Part shown: positions 17,896 to 26,796 of the stretch, piece after piece
Numbering within the stretch: the stretch's first letter is position 1
Layout: every line of letters begins with the position of its first letter
From: an uncultured Atopobium sp.
GTDB taxonomy: Bacteria > Actinomycetota > Coriobacteriia > Coriobacteriales > Atopobiaceae
Direction: 5' to 3'
NCBI GenBank assembly: GCA_938036925.1
Contig: CALHVU010000035.1
Span: 1-64,000 of the forward strand
DNA length: 64,000 bases
Position numbers and translations under genes: made by a program
The notes under the pieces: generated by a model
Seen by the model: only the letters and a program-made list of their open reading frames with translations
Database searches by the model: none
What the model was told of the DNA's origin: nothing

Positions 17896-20132
17896 TGCTT
17901 ACCTCTATAACGTCTGCGAGTTGCGTGAGCACTGCCCTTTCTAGCTCCTGTTTTAAGCCTCTTGATAACATCATCTGATGTAGTGCCTTCAAGCTGGCTT
18001 CTAATGGCTACAATCTGATCTCTGAGCTCTGCTGCATGTTCATAATCCATTGACGCAGAAGCTTCTGCCATCTCTGCTTCCATACCAGAAAGCATAGCCT
18101 CAACCTCTGAGCGCGGAAGATTTTGAAGCTCTTCAGCAAGCAATTCTGCAGGCATCTCAAGAATTGATTCTTGCTGTTCTTCAAGCGAATCTTCGTCATC
18201 AGAAGCGGTATAGAACTCTCCATTTTTGCGCTTACGCTTATCAACGTTTTCTGAAGCTTCAGCAATAAAGCCTGCAATATCCGTAATGGATTTCTTAACA
18301 GTCTTAGGTACAATACCATGCTCTTTGTTAAACGCTTCCTGAATTTCTCGGCGCCTTTTTGTCTCATCTATAGCAATGCGCATAGAATCAGTGATTTTAT
18401 CGGCATACATAATGACCTGGCCAGAAGCGTTTCTTGCCGCTCTGCCCATAGTCTGAATAAGAGACCTTCTATTTCTTAAGAAGCCCTCTTTATCTGCATC
18501 AAGAATTGCTACGAGAGAAACCTCTGGAATATCAAGTCCTTCTCGCAAAAGATTAATTCCAACCAGCACGTCAATCTTTCCCTGACGCAAATCTCTAATG
18601 ATTTCTACGCGGTCAAGCGTAGCGGTATCCGAGTGCATATAATTGACTTTTATGCCCTCATCTAGCAGGTGATCTGTAAGATCTTCTGCCATTCTTTTAG
18701 TAAGCGTAGTAACAAGAACGCGCTCTTTTTTTGCCACTCTCTCTTTGACCTCTGAAATAAGATCATCAATCTGACCTCTTACTGGTCTGACATCAATCTT
18801 TGGATCGAGAAGGCCAGTTGGACGAATAATCTGCTCAACCTGTTGCTGGGCAACCGTCTCTTCGTAGTCTCCAGGAGTTGCGGAGACATAAATAAACTGT
18901 GGAATACGTCCCTCAAATTCGTCAAATCTGAGTGGCCTGTTATCAAGAGCAGAGGGAAGCCTAAAGCCGTGGTCTACCAGTGTAACTTTACGAGACCTAT
19001 CGCCTTCATACATACCTCTAATTTGAGGAACAGTAACGTGAGACTCATCAATGATGCAAATCATGTCTTTAGGGAAATAATCAATAAGCGTATAGGGAGG
19101 CTCACCAGGAGCACGCCCATCTAAATGGCGCGAGTAGTTCTCAATACCATTGCAATAACCCATAGTCTCAAGCATCTCTAGATCATAGTTTGTCCTCTGA
19201 GCAAGACGCTGAGCTTCTAGTAATTTATCGTTTTCTTTGAGCTCTTTAACACGAGCTTCCATCTCTTCCGAGATGGTTGTAAGAGCATGGGTAATCTTTG
19301 GACGCTCAGTAACGTAGTGAGATGCTGGCCAAATTGGAATAGCATCAAACTCTCTAAGCACTTCTCCCGTTACATTGCTAACCTCTGAAATGCTTTCTAC
19401 TTCATCACCAAAGAACTCTATACGCAGCGGATTTTCTGCATACGGCGGGAACACATCAACAACGTCTCCACGAACCCTAAACATACCGCGCTGAAGATCG
19501 TAATCATTTCTATCGTACTGGACATCAATAAGATCTTTAATAAAATCATCGCGCTCAAGAGGAACGGATTTATCTACATTAGGTGCAAGACCTGCATAAT
19601 CTTGAGGACTGCCAATACCATATATACACGATACAGATGCAACTACAATGACATCTCGTCTAGATAGAAGCGATGAAGTTGCCTGGTGACGGAGCTTCTC
19701 TACCTCTTCATTAATAGAAGCATCTTTTTCTATGTACGTATCTGATTGCGGAACATATGCTTCTGGCTGGTAGTAGTCATAGTACGAGACAAAGTACACA
19801 ACTGCGTTGTTAGGAAAGAGCTCCTTCATCTCTGAGGCAACCTGGGCAGCCAGTGTTTTATTGGGCTCCATAATAAGCGTGGGGCGGTTGAGCTTCTCGA
19901 TAGTTTTAGCCATAGAGAAGGTCTTGCCCGAGCCCGTAACACCTAAGAGCGTCTGATACCTAAGCCCGTCTTCAATTCCTTGGGCAAGCTTTTCTATTGC
20001 CTGTGGCTGATCACCTGCAGGCTCAAAAGGAGATACTACCTGGAGCTTCTCTTCTCCTGCTTCACGACCAAATCGGCGCAGTTCAGCACCTATTTTTTCT
20101 TTATGTTGATCTTCAGCATGAGATGTGTCCAT
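17892..20132 (-). CDS. uvrB: Excinuclease ABC subunit B
   Basis: UvrB verifies damage and recruits UvrC. The protein shows helicase motif I GVTGSGKTF (about 64-72), the beta-hairpin YYDYYQPEAYVP that clamps DNA, and the DESH motif. Motif V/VI reads LLREGLDIPEVSLV and QTMGRAARN. A C-terminal UVR motif (MDYEHAAELRDQIVAIRSQLE) contacts UvrC. At 746 residues it is longer than the usual ~660-700. There is a ~40-residue N-terminal extension before SPFEPAGDQPQ and a basic tail (RKGSAHATRRRYRGKH). A LexA-like box lies ~50 bases upstream. Confidence 0.97.
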   Translation of the reverse strand: MDTSHAEDQHKEKIGAELRRFGREAGEEKLQVVSPFEPAGDQPQAIEKLAQGIEDGLRYQTLLGVTGSGKTFSMAKTIEKLNRPTLIMEPNKTLAAQVASEMKELFPNNAVVYFVSYYDYYQPEAYVPQSDTYIEKDASINEEVEKLRHQATSSLLSRRDVIVVASVSCIYGIGSPQDYAGLAPNVDKSVPLERDDFIKDLIDVQYDRNDYDLQRGMFRVRGDVVDVFPPYAENPLRIEFFGDEVESISEVSNVTGEVLREFDAIPIWPASHYVTERPKITHALTTISEEMEARVKELKENDKLLEAQRLAQRTNYDLEMLETMGYCNGIENYSRHLDGRAPGEPPYTLIDYFPKDMICIIDESHVTVPQIRGMYEGDRSRKVTLVDHGFRLPSALDNRPLRFDEFEGRIPQFIYVSATPGDYEETVAQQQVEQIIRPTGLLDPKIDVRPVRGQIDDLISEVKERVAKKERVLVTTLTKRMAEDLTDHLLDEGIKVNYMHSDTATLDRVEIIRDLRQGKIDVLVGINLLREGLDIPEVSLVAILDADKEGFLRNRRSLIQTMGRAARNASGQVIMYADKITDSMRIAIDETKRRREIQEAFNKEHGIVPKTVKKSITDIAGFIAEASENVDKRKRKNGEFYTASDDEDSLEEQQESILEMPAELLAEELQNLPRSEVEAMLSGMEAEMAEASASMDYEHAAELRDQIVAIRSQLEGTTSDDVIKRLKTGARKGSAHATRRRYRGKH

Positions 20133-20159
20133 GAGATTCTCCTTTTCTTGTGAAAGTAG

Positions 20160-20220
20160 TATACCCCACTTCCCAAAACTGAAACACTTGTTCTATACTT
20201 TTTATAAATTGCAGTATAGT
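20160..20220. promoter_or_regulatory. Divergent promoter region with LexA (SOS)-like box upstream of uvrB
   Basis: On the minus strand AGAACAAGTGTTTC (20181-20194) fits the Gram-positive LexA pattern GAAC-N4-GTTY. It overlaps the expected -35 area of a uvrB promoter whose likely -10 is TATACT near 20160. For the rightward gene at 20309, TATAGT at 20215-20220 is a plausible -10. LexA repression of uvrB is a general feature of the SOS regulon; the assignment here is by motif only. Confidence 0.55.
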
Positions 20221-20308
20221 TTCAAAGTGTGACGGGTAATAAATAAATTACCTATATGCGCTAAACTAGCACCTAAATAAACAAGTTACCTCAAATAAAG
20301 GAGATACC

Positions 20309-22393
20309 TTGGGCGTCTCAGATCTTTTCTCGCTAAATAAAGCTTCAAAGCAATCTCAGGGCTCTACCCTAGAGAATATTTTGCTGCGCTCAAATAATGT
20401 CATCGCCTCTCTTAAAGACCTTGTTGCAAACAATCAGATTACAGAGACAGGTCTTCAAGAGATGCTGACGCGCTCTAAAAATCTCGAGAATACCAATCTG
20501 CCCAAAGGTGATGTCCATAAGCTGGATAGAACAGGCCGCTGGTGGTTTAACGCTAACACAATGGAGTGTGCTCCAGAAGAGTACGATGCTTTTATTGCAA
20601 CAGAAGCAATCCTCAACATTTCACAAGATGTTGAAGCCCTAAAGAATACACATGCTTCTGAGACAGATCTTCAGCTTGTTCGTACTACCCTCTCGCAGGT
20701 AGCAAGTCTCATGCCCAAGTCAGCTTCTCTTTCTGAGCAGGTTGCTCCTTTTAGCGGTAACGCTGATGGCAGCTCAGACTGGATGAAGCGTCTCTGGTTT
20801 GCCAACTACGTTGAGAACACGCCATTCCCTTTTAGGATGGTGTATAACTTCTCCTACAATCCACAACTTGATATTTTGGTATTTGAGTTCTTTGTAGCTC
20901 GTCCTCGCTGCTTTAGCTTCTTATCCGCAGAAAGGGCAGAGCAAATTGCAGCGGCACGCGCTTACGCACTGCGTACGTCTCTTTGCGTGGCCCGTATGGC
21001 ACTTCAAAGCTGCAAAATCTCTCGCGTCTGCATCAATGGCAGCTTGCGCGGAGAAGAGCGCATTGTCCTATCTATGGACTTAAACGAGGCTGCTCTTGCT
21101 CGCCTGCTGCCTACTGCAGCAAACACTCAAATTGACGGCAACAGCTTCCCACAAGATCCAGCACTCAGGGTTTCTTTTGACTCTGAAGGTTGGTTTAGCG
21201 AGGTTGAGCCTTTTATGAAGCCAACAGATGAGTGGGTTTCTCCTCGTAGCTTCTTCGAAATGCCAGACCTGTCTGATCGTCCTTGTTCACCAGCAGTTAC
21301 TGCTGTTTGTGGAGCCCAAAAAGTAAGCGATCTTGGGTACTCTGAGGCATCTCATCGCATTAGACTTTGGAACACCACTCTCAACAACATTCCAAAAGAT
21401 TCTTCTACTGCAGATGCAGTTGGTAAATTTGAGGAAGCAAAAGCTTCAACTTCTGATATTTACGCCATTGAAGGCTTTGATAGAGTCATCCATGGCCTGG
21501 TTGAGGGCACTATTGATTTCTCGGACAGAAGGTCTATGGCTGAGAAATTCCTCTTTGGTTCGCCTTTGCAAAAAACACTTCAATCCATAAATAACATCAT
21601 GGATGGAGAGCCAGATGCAGACGCTCTAGAAAAGGTGCTTACAGAGCTTGAGTCTCAGGTTTCACCAACCCTTGATATGGGTCTATATCTGGATGACTCT
21701 GATTCTATCTACAGATATTTTGATTCCCTCTCAGAGCGCGTAGCTTATAACCTTGCATTCCCCAATGAGCCAAGAAAACTGGTGCTTATTCCAGACACCT
21801 ATTTTATGTCTTTAGCAAGAATGGCTCGCGCCTACAACCTGCTTGAACAGCCAGAAAAAGCAGAACGCTATGCACAAGAAGCCCACAGAATCTCTCCTTT
21901 GGGAATTGATGCAACGCTGCTCTTGGTAAGAACATTAGAAGACCAGTCAAAAGTCTTTGAGGCTGCAAAGCTTCTCAAAGACCTTATCGCACATATTTTC
22001 TCCAGCTCAGATGTTGCTCTGGTGTACTATCGCCTAGCCTATATGGAGTGGAAGCTGGGGCGCTCTGATCTTTGTGCAGCTTGCTATCAAATGGCTATGA
22101 TCATCGGTGGTAGTGTTGCTCAACCTGCAAAAGAAGAGCTCGAAGACCTTCTCAAGGCAGACTCTTCTGTTAAGAAACTAGATACTCCTCAAGAGGTTTT
22201 CTCGTTCCTTAAGCAAAATGGTGTTCCTGTCTTTGACCAGAAAGCTGTGTTTAAAAAGGCAGTTGCTATTGGCAGCGCTTGTGTAAACGATGGCATTTAT
22301 TGTGTTGGTCAAAACATGCTCAAGAACTGCCTTGAAATTACCTTTGATGATGCCGCAGCCAAGGTAGAGAGTTCATTGAGAACACCCTTCTAA
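20309..22393 (+). CDS. Unknown 694-residue protein with TPR-like C-terminal region
   Basis: The start is TTG at 20309 behind a good AAAGGAGA site. I recognise no catalytic domain. Residues 1-250 carry a conserved-looking RTGRWWFNANTMECAPEEYDAF block and a PFPFRMVYNFSYNPQLDILVFEF block. The C-terminal third reads as helical repeats resembling tetratricopeptide units (MARAYNLLEQPEKAERYAQEA, then LAYMEWKLGRSDLCAACYQMA). There is no signal peptide or membrane segment, so it is probably a cytoplasmic scaffold or protein-interaction factor. It is divergent from uvrB and converges on coaE with 26 bases between stops. Confidence 0.7.
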   Translation: MGVSDLFSLNKASKQSQGSTLENILLRSNNVIASLKDLVANNQITETGLQEMLTRSKNLENTNLPKGDVHKLDRTGRWWFNANTMECAPEEYDAFIATEAILNISQDVEALKNTHASETDLQLVRTTLSQVASLMPKSASLSEQVAPFSGNADGSSDWMKRLWFANYVENTPFPFRMVYNFSYNPQLDILVFEFFVARPRCFSFLSAERAEQIAAARAYALRTSLCVARMALQSCKISRVCINGSLRGEERIVLSMDLNEAALARLLPTAANTQIDGNSFPQDPALRVSFDSEGWFSEVEPFMKPTDEWVSPRSFFEMPDLSDRPCSPAVTAVCGAQKVSDLGYSEASHRIRLWNTTLNNIPKDSSTADAVGKFEEAKASTSDIYAIEGFDRVIHGLVEGTIDFSDRRSMAEKFLFGSPLQKTLQSINNIMDGEPDADALEKVLTELESQVSPTLDMGLYLDDSDSIYRYFDSLSERVAYNLAFPNEPRKLVLIPDTYFMSLARMARAYNLLEQPEKAERYAQEAHRISPLGIDATLLLVRTLEDQSKVFEAAKLLKDLIAHIFSSSDVALVYYRLAYMEWKLGRSDLCAACYQMAMIIGGSVAQPAKEELEDLLKADSSVKKLDTPQEVFSFLKQNGVPVFDQKAVFKKAVAIGSACVNDGIYCVGQNMLKNCLEITFDDAAAKVESSLRTPF

Positions 22394-22419
22394 AAGCCGC
22401 ACACAAAAGCTATACCCTA

Positions 22420-23031
22420 TTACTCAGAGCTTTGGTTGAACCGAGCGTTTAGCCAAAGCTCTACCTGTGCTTTAAGGTCATCGAGTCCCTCAGAGTTCAC
22501 AAATACCGTATCTGCCTGATTACGCAAATACGTATCGGAAGGCTGATGCGCTATACGCTGCTCAAACTCTTGGCGAGAAGATCCTCGCTGTTCAGCGCGT
22601 TCTGCTCTCAGTTCCAAAGGCGCTACAACAACGACAACTTCATCAACCAGCTCAAGCAAGTCTTCAACGCGGTCAAGCAGCGGAACCTCTACAAAGCAGA
22701 ACTGAGCATCTGCAGCAGGAGCCTCTTTTGTAAGGAATTGACGCATATATTCCCTGATAAAAGGCATCTCAAGCTCTTCTAAGAGCTCAGCAGATTCTCT
22801 GGTGGCAAAAGCCCTACGACCAAGCTCTCGCCTATTAATCTCATGAGTAACGGGGTCCAACAAATCGTTACCAAAAGCCTCTGCCACACGATACGTACAC
22901 TCGCATCCAGGTCTCAGAAGTCTATGAGAAACCTCATCAAGGTCAAAGCGCAGACCACCTGCTGCTTCAAACATTTTAGAAACAGTTGATTTACCAGACG
23001 CCATTCCGCCGGCGAGAATTACCTTGTACAT
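22420..23031 (-). CDS. coaE: Dephospho-CoA kinase
   Basis: CoaE phosphorylates dephospho-CoA at the 3' hydroxyl, the last step of coenzyme A synthesis. The P-loop GGMASGKST lies at the N-terminus, and the DLDEVSHRLLRPG segment and CoA-site FVEVPLL stretch follow. The LID region reads RAEQRGSSRQEFEQRI. The ATG at 23031 has an AGGAG site 8 bases upstream; a GTG at 23040 would directly abut that site and is unlikely. The gene follows the transporter ATPase by 11 bases, so it may share that operon's transcript. Confidence 0.93.
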   Translation of the reverse strand: MYKVILAGGMASGKSTVSKMFEAAGGLRFDLDEVSHRLLRPGCECTYRVAEAFGNDLLDPVTHEINRRELGRRAFATRESAELLEELEMPFIREYMRQFLTKEAPAADAQFCFVEVPLLDRVEDLLELVDEVVVVVAPLELRAERAEQRGSSRQEFEQRIAHQPSDTYLRNQADTVFVNSEGLDDLKAQVELWLNARFNQSSE

Positions 23032-23042
23032 GTAGTTCACTC

Positions 23043-23672
23043 CTATAACTGCAGTGCTGTATAAGAGCCTAGCAGTTTTACTTCTTCAGGAGTATGAGTT
23101 ACCCAAATTACAACTTTTGATTCAACGAACGGTTTGACAGAGGCAATAACCTGCTGCTTAAGCGCTTCGTCTAATCCCTTGAGCGGCTCATCAAAGAGCA
23201 AGATGTCTGCATCTACAAAGAGGGTACGCAAAAGAGCAACACGTCTCTTTTGTCCACCGGAAAGCTCAGAAACAGGCTTGTTTTCTGTTCCTTCAAGTCC
23301 CACCCCACAAAGCGCCTCCTTAATACGCTTTTGGGCGCTTAGTTTTTGCTCCTTTGAATGCAACTGTATAGCAAGCATGATATTTGCCATAACGCTCAAG
23401 TTTTCTAGCAGTCTATCTTCTTGAAACATCATGACCGTTTTAGCAACGGGCGATTTATGCACTGTCCCTGAATCAGCCACTTCAAGACCACAAAGAATAC
23501 GAAGAAGTGTTGTTTTACCTGCTCCAGAGGGCTCAGAGAGTACGTACACTCCCCTCTCAAACTTGTAGGAAAAATCATCAAGCACAACCGTATTACCAAA
23601 CGATTTAGTGATGTTTTTTACCTCAAGCAACTGCTCGGTTGCATAGGCACACTTAGTTGTATTCATACTCAT
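23043..23672 (-). CDS. ABC importer ATPase (Tau/Ssu/nitrate type) with altered Walker A
   Basis: The start is the ATG at 23672, which overlaps the permease stop in an ATGA arrangement; longer readings run inside the permease. The ~209-residue ATPase has the Q-loop MMFQEDRL, signature LSGGQKRR, Walker B ILLFDEP and the switch His in WVTHTPEE. The Walker A region reads EPSGAGKTT, where the first invariant glycine is glutamate; the GKT part is intact. I checked this codon (GAG) on the minus strand. It is also slightly shorter than typical TauB/SsuB. It would energise the adjacent permease and lipoprotein. Confidence 0.88.
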   Translation of the reverse strand: MSMNTTKCAYATEQLLEVKNITKSFGNTVVLDDFSYKFERGVYVLSEPSGAGKTTLLRILCGLEVADSGTVHKSPVAKTVMMFQEDRLLENLSVMANIMLAIQLHSKEQKLSAQKRIKEALCGVGLEGTENKPVSELSGGQKRRVALLRTLFVDADILLFDEPLKGLDEALKQQVIASVKPFVESKVVIWVTHTPEEVKLLGSYTALQL

Positions 23673-24586
23673 GAGCAGCTCTTTTCTAACCTTGCAGCAG
23701 CCCATGAAACTAACCGCATCACGATCTTCTCGCCAAGTGCGCTCATCACAATAACCACAAGCGTCCACGCAAAAAGGGCTGGCGTATCCAAATACACTTT
23801 AGCGTTATAGAGGTGCTCGCCAATGGAGAATGCAGGAAGGCCAATGACCTCGGCAGCAATTCCCGACTTCCAGCAAAATCCCATGGCAAGTGAGGTAGCT
23901 GTCTTAAGCGAGGGCATAAGCTGCGACAAATAAATTGCTTTAATGCGATGCCAACCGTGAATTTGATATACATCAGCCATCTCGATGAGCTGCTGGTCAG
24001 TACTGAGGAGCCCCTCAAGTACTGCAATGTAGATGATGGGAAGTGCCATCAAAAATGAAATTGAAATTGAGAGGTAGGGCGTGCGAACCCAGATTAGTAG
24101 CAAGATGACAAAGGATGCCACGGGAATTGATTTGATTGTAGAAATAAGCGGCTCAAAAAGAATCTTGATCAGCTTGTACTTAAAACTCAAAAACGCCAGC
24201 AAGGAGCCAACTGTAAAAGCAAGTGCTCCACCAGCAAAAATACGTAAAAGAGAAAGACCAATAGAAACCCAAAACTCGCGTAGTTGAGCTAGCGAGAAAA
24301 TCGTCTGAATGGTCTGAATAGGTGAAGTTAAAACAATATCCTGATTGATGACAACCGCAGCTATCTGCCACACGACAAGCCAAAATACCAGTGCGCCTAA
24401 ACGTGCTCCCCCGCTAGAAGCAACTTTGCACACAGCCGGTTTGCCTTGCACGCGGCCCGCACCTTGGGTCTGACCTGCGCTTTGGGCCTGATCGTTTTTC
24501 TCGACAGAAAAATCTGCCGAGGCAGCGCCTTTCTCGGCGCCACCTCGGGCAGAAATACTATCTTTTATGTGCGGGTTATGCGCCAA
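23669..24586 (-). CDS. ABC importer permease (TauC/SsuC-like)
   Basis: This 305-residue permease carries about six membrane segments beginning near residue 65. The inner-membrane EAA-like loop reads MADVYQIHGWHRIKAIYLSQLMPSL, and a conserved GFCWKSGIAAEVIG segment follows. The first ~60 residues are hydrophilic and rich in Q, G and A, unusual for the family. The annotated start is a TTG overlapping the lipoprotein stop by 11 bases, and a later start is possible. It forms a translationally coupled operon with the lipoprotein upstream and the ATPase downstream. Confidence 0.85.
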   Translation of the reverse strand: MAHNPHIKDSISARGGAEKGAASADFSVEKNDQAQSAGQTQGAGRVQGKPAVCKVASSGGARLGALVFWLVVWQIAAVVINQDIVLTSPIQTIQTIFSLAQLREFWVSIGLSLLRIFAGGALAFTVGSLLAFLSFKYKLIKILFEPLISTIKSIPVASFVILLLIWVRTPYLSISISFLMALPIIYIAVLEGLLSTDQQLIEMADVYQIHGWHRIKAIYLSQLMPSLKTATSLAMGFCWKSGIAAEVIGLPAFSIGEHLYNAKVYLDTPALFAWTLVVIVMSALGEKIVMRLVSWAAARLEKSCS

Positions 24587-25592
24587 AGTAGAAATCGTCT
24601 CCAGGAACCTGTCCGCCTACTGCCTGAGGATTAGCCTCAGCCAGAATGCCTAAGTAACTTGAAAGTGCGCTCTTCATATCTGCACCATCAATATACGTAA
24701 TATTACACTTAGGCAGCGCAACCTTGGCAATAGGTTCTGGAACAATACCGTATTTACCTACAAGCGTAGCAGCCTCATCTGGATGATCAACCGCAAATGC
24801 AACAGAGTCTTTGTAGTGAGAAAGCAGCGCTGTTACCGCATCTGGAGAATCTGAGATGAGCTTTGAAGAAATAATAGTTACGCCGGCAATCAGCTTGCTC
24901 TGAGGATTAACTGCCTCCCACTCAGCGCCAAGGTCAATTGCAATGCGAATCTGGCTGTTCTTGCTTTGTGCCACCGTAACAAAAGGCTGTGGGAGCAGCG
25001 CAATTCCCTCTGGATCTTGAGCTAGAGCAGCAACACACTCGGTATGTTCGCTCTTCCACTCTACCTGGACGTCCTCACCAAGCATCATGCCATTTTTGCT
25101 CAACAGGTAGGACAATGTGTACTCTGGAACAGCACCCTTACCAGAGGCGTAGAGCGTCTTTCCTTTAAGGTCAGTAAGCTTAGAGATAGCGCTACCCGTC
25201 TCAACAATGTAAAGGACGTTCAATACGTTAAGACAAGCTACCTTGTAAGCGCCCTTAGTCTTGTTAAAGAGCGTAGCTGCAAGGTTTGCAGGAATAGATG
25301 CAACATCCACATCACCCTGAGCAACCTTGGCAACTACCTGATCAGGAGCATCCAAAATCTCAAACGAGTAGTTGTTATCGGTGATGTTTTGCGCCTCAAC
25401 CTCGCTCATGAACTTAACCAAGCCCATGGCAGTAGGTCCTTTGAGCGTTGCAACTTTTACCGCAACAGGATCAGATTTCTTAGCCTCATCTTTTGTGGTG
25501 TCCTGAGACTTTTCTTGGTCTGTTCCCTTGCAGCCAAACAATGCTGTAGCTGGAATAAGACCTGCAAGCTTAAGGAACGAACGTCTATCCAT
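24576..25592 (-). CDS. ABC importer substrate-binding lipoprotein (NMT1/SsuA-like)
   Basis: This is a 338-residue extracytoplasmic binding protein. The N-terminus holds RRSFLK (Tat motif) and a lipobox ending at Cys 21 (LFGC). The mature region resembles periplasmic binding proteins of the NMT1/SsuA type, with VATLKGPTAMGLVKFM near the start, a QGDVDVASIPANLAA segment, and LKGKTLYASGKGAVPEY in the hinge area. Substrates of such systems range from sulfonates to thiamine precursors; nothing here selects one. It is the first gene of the operon with permease and ATPase. Confidence 0.85.
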   Translation of the reverse strand: MDRRSFLKLAGLIPATALFGCKGTDQEKSQDTTKDEAKKSDPVAVKVATLKGPTAMGLVKFMSEVEAQNITDNNYSFEILDAPDQVVAKVAQGDVDVASIPANLAATLFNKTKGAYKVACLNVLNVLYIVETGSAISKLTDLKGKTLYASGKGAVPEYTLSYLLSKNGMMLGEDVQVEWKSEHTECVAALAQDPEGIALLPQPFVTVAQSKNSQIRIAIDLGAEWEAVNPQSKLIAGVTIISSKLISDSPDAVTALLSHYKDSVAFAVDHPDEAATLVGKYGIVPEPIAKVALPKCNITYIDGADMKSALSSYLGILAEANPQAVGGQVPGDDFYFGA

Positions 25593-25712
25593 GAATAACT
25601 CCTGACTCGAAAAGTTAACTGAGGCTACCTTATCACGTCTACGGCAAAATTCACACGATATACAGCATATCTTACAAACTATTTGATACCTCTATGAGAA
25701 CAAGGCATACCC

Positions 25713-25742
25713 ATGGCGAGAAAAACTAGTTCTTCTCGCCAT
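25713..25742. terminator. GGCGAGAA/TTCTCGCC hairpin at the 3' end of the M42 peptidase gene
   Basis: Arms ATGGCGAGAA (25713-25722) and TTCTCGCCAT (25733-25742) form a 10-bp perfect stem whose 10-base loop contains the peptidase stop codon. No T-run follows on either strand. It is one of several places where the over-represented GCGAGAA word occurs as an inverted pair. Confidence 0.5.
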
Positions 25743-26787
25743 ATCCAAGGACGTACGCACGACACAGGTTCTCGGTGCCGATAATTGCATCGATGTGGCA
25801 GCGCTCGCGACCGTGAGTGTTGAGACATGCTGGACCAAATGCACCGCTCTTAAGATCGTTGCCGGAGAAATACGCAGCGTTTGCATCGGTTGAGAAGTGG
25901 AAGGCAACCTGCTGGTTCCACTTTTCTGGCTCAACAACCTCCTGCGCACACGCAATAAGCTTGTTGGAAACTTCCCAATCGTAAGGCGAGCGAATATCAG
26001 AAACAATGATGCCTACGTGGTGCTCGTTTGAATTGTAGTCAGGGCCAATAAGGGTAATGTCCAGCGATACGTACTCATCCACCTCAACAGGCAAGAATGC
26101 GCCGCCGTGACCAATCTCCTCGTACATTGGGAATGCGAACAAGGTGTTATAGAGGGGTTTCTCGCCAGATTGTGCCAGCCAACGGAGTGTATGAAGCTGT
26201 GCGGCAACACAAGCCTTATCGTCGATAAATCGAGAAACCATATAGCCGTTGTCATACATCTCAAAGTGAGGATCAATTGCAACGACCGCACCCTCAGAGA
26301 TGCCCAGCGCACGAGCTTCCTCAGGGGAAGAAACGTCAGCGATAAGCGAGATGGACATGTTGTCCTCGTTGCGCTCCATAGTTCTAGCGTCTTCAAAGAC
26401 GTGAACGGAGTGGTGATTGCAGATTACCTGACCATCAACAACGGAGCCATCTCTGCAGACAACATGGCAGGTCTCGCCCTCAATGCTGTGGTAGTTGATG
26501 CCGCCCAGCTGGCGAACGCGCAGTGTGCCGTCTGAATTGAAGCCGCGAACAATCAGGCCAATGGTGTCAAGATGAGCATTAACGCCCACAGTCTTGCTGG
26601 TATCTTTACCTTCTACCAGGACATATGCAGTAGCTTTGTTGTCTATTTGAAGCTCATAGCCCGCCTCGGCAACAAGCTCACGAAGCAGCTCATGGATGCG
26701 CTCGTAGTAGCCAACAGGGCTATCACACTCCACGAGCTTCTTTGTAGTATCAATCAAATACTTTGTATCAGTCCCAAAATGAGTCAT
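25726..26787 (-). CDS. M42 family metallopeptidase (glutamyl/leucyl aminopeptidase-like)
   Basis: This 353-residue cytoplasmic dinuclear metallopeptidase would trim peptides from the N-terminus. Motifs that supply metal ligands and the catalytic base are visible: VNAHLDTIG, SRFIDDKACVAA, and MYEEIGHGG with the Glu-Glu pair. A late SLDITLIGPDYNSNEHH region follows. The ATG has a TAGGAG site. It is followed closely upstream (10 bases) by pepT, so both peptidases are probably co-transcribed. This matches the peptide importers elsewhere in the window. Confidence 0.9.
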   Translation of the reverse strand: MTHFGTDTKYLIDTTKKLVECDSPVGYYERIHELLRELVAEAGYELQIDNKATAYVLVEGKDTSKTVGVNAHLDTIGLIVRGFNSDGTLRVRQLGGINYHSIEGETCHVVCRDGSVVDGQVICNHHSVHVFEDARTMERNEDNMSISLIADVSSPEEARALGISEGAVVAIDPHFEMYDNGYMVSRFIDDKACVAAQLHTLRWLAQSGEKPLYNTLFAFPMYEEIGHGGAFLPVEVDEYVSLDITLIGPDYNSNEHHVGIIVSDIRSPYDWEVSNKLIACAQEVVEPEKWNQQVAFHFSTDANAAYFSGNDLKSGAFGPACLNTHGRERCHIDAIIGTENLCRAYVLGYGEKN

Positions 26788-26796
26788 GACTATCTC

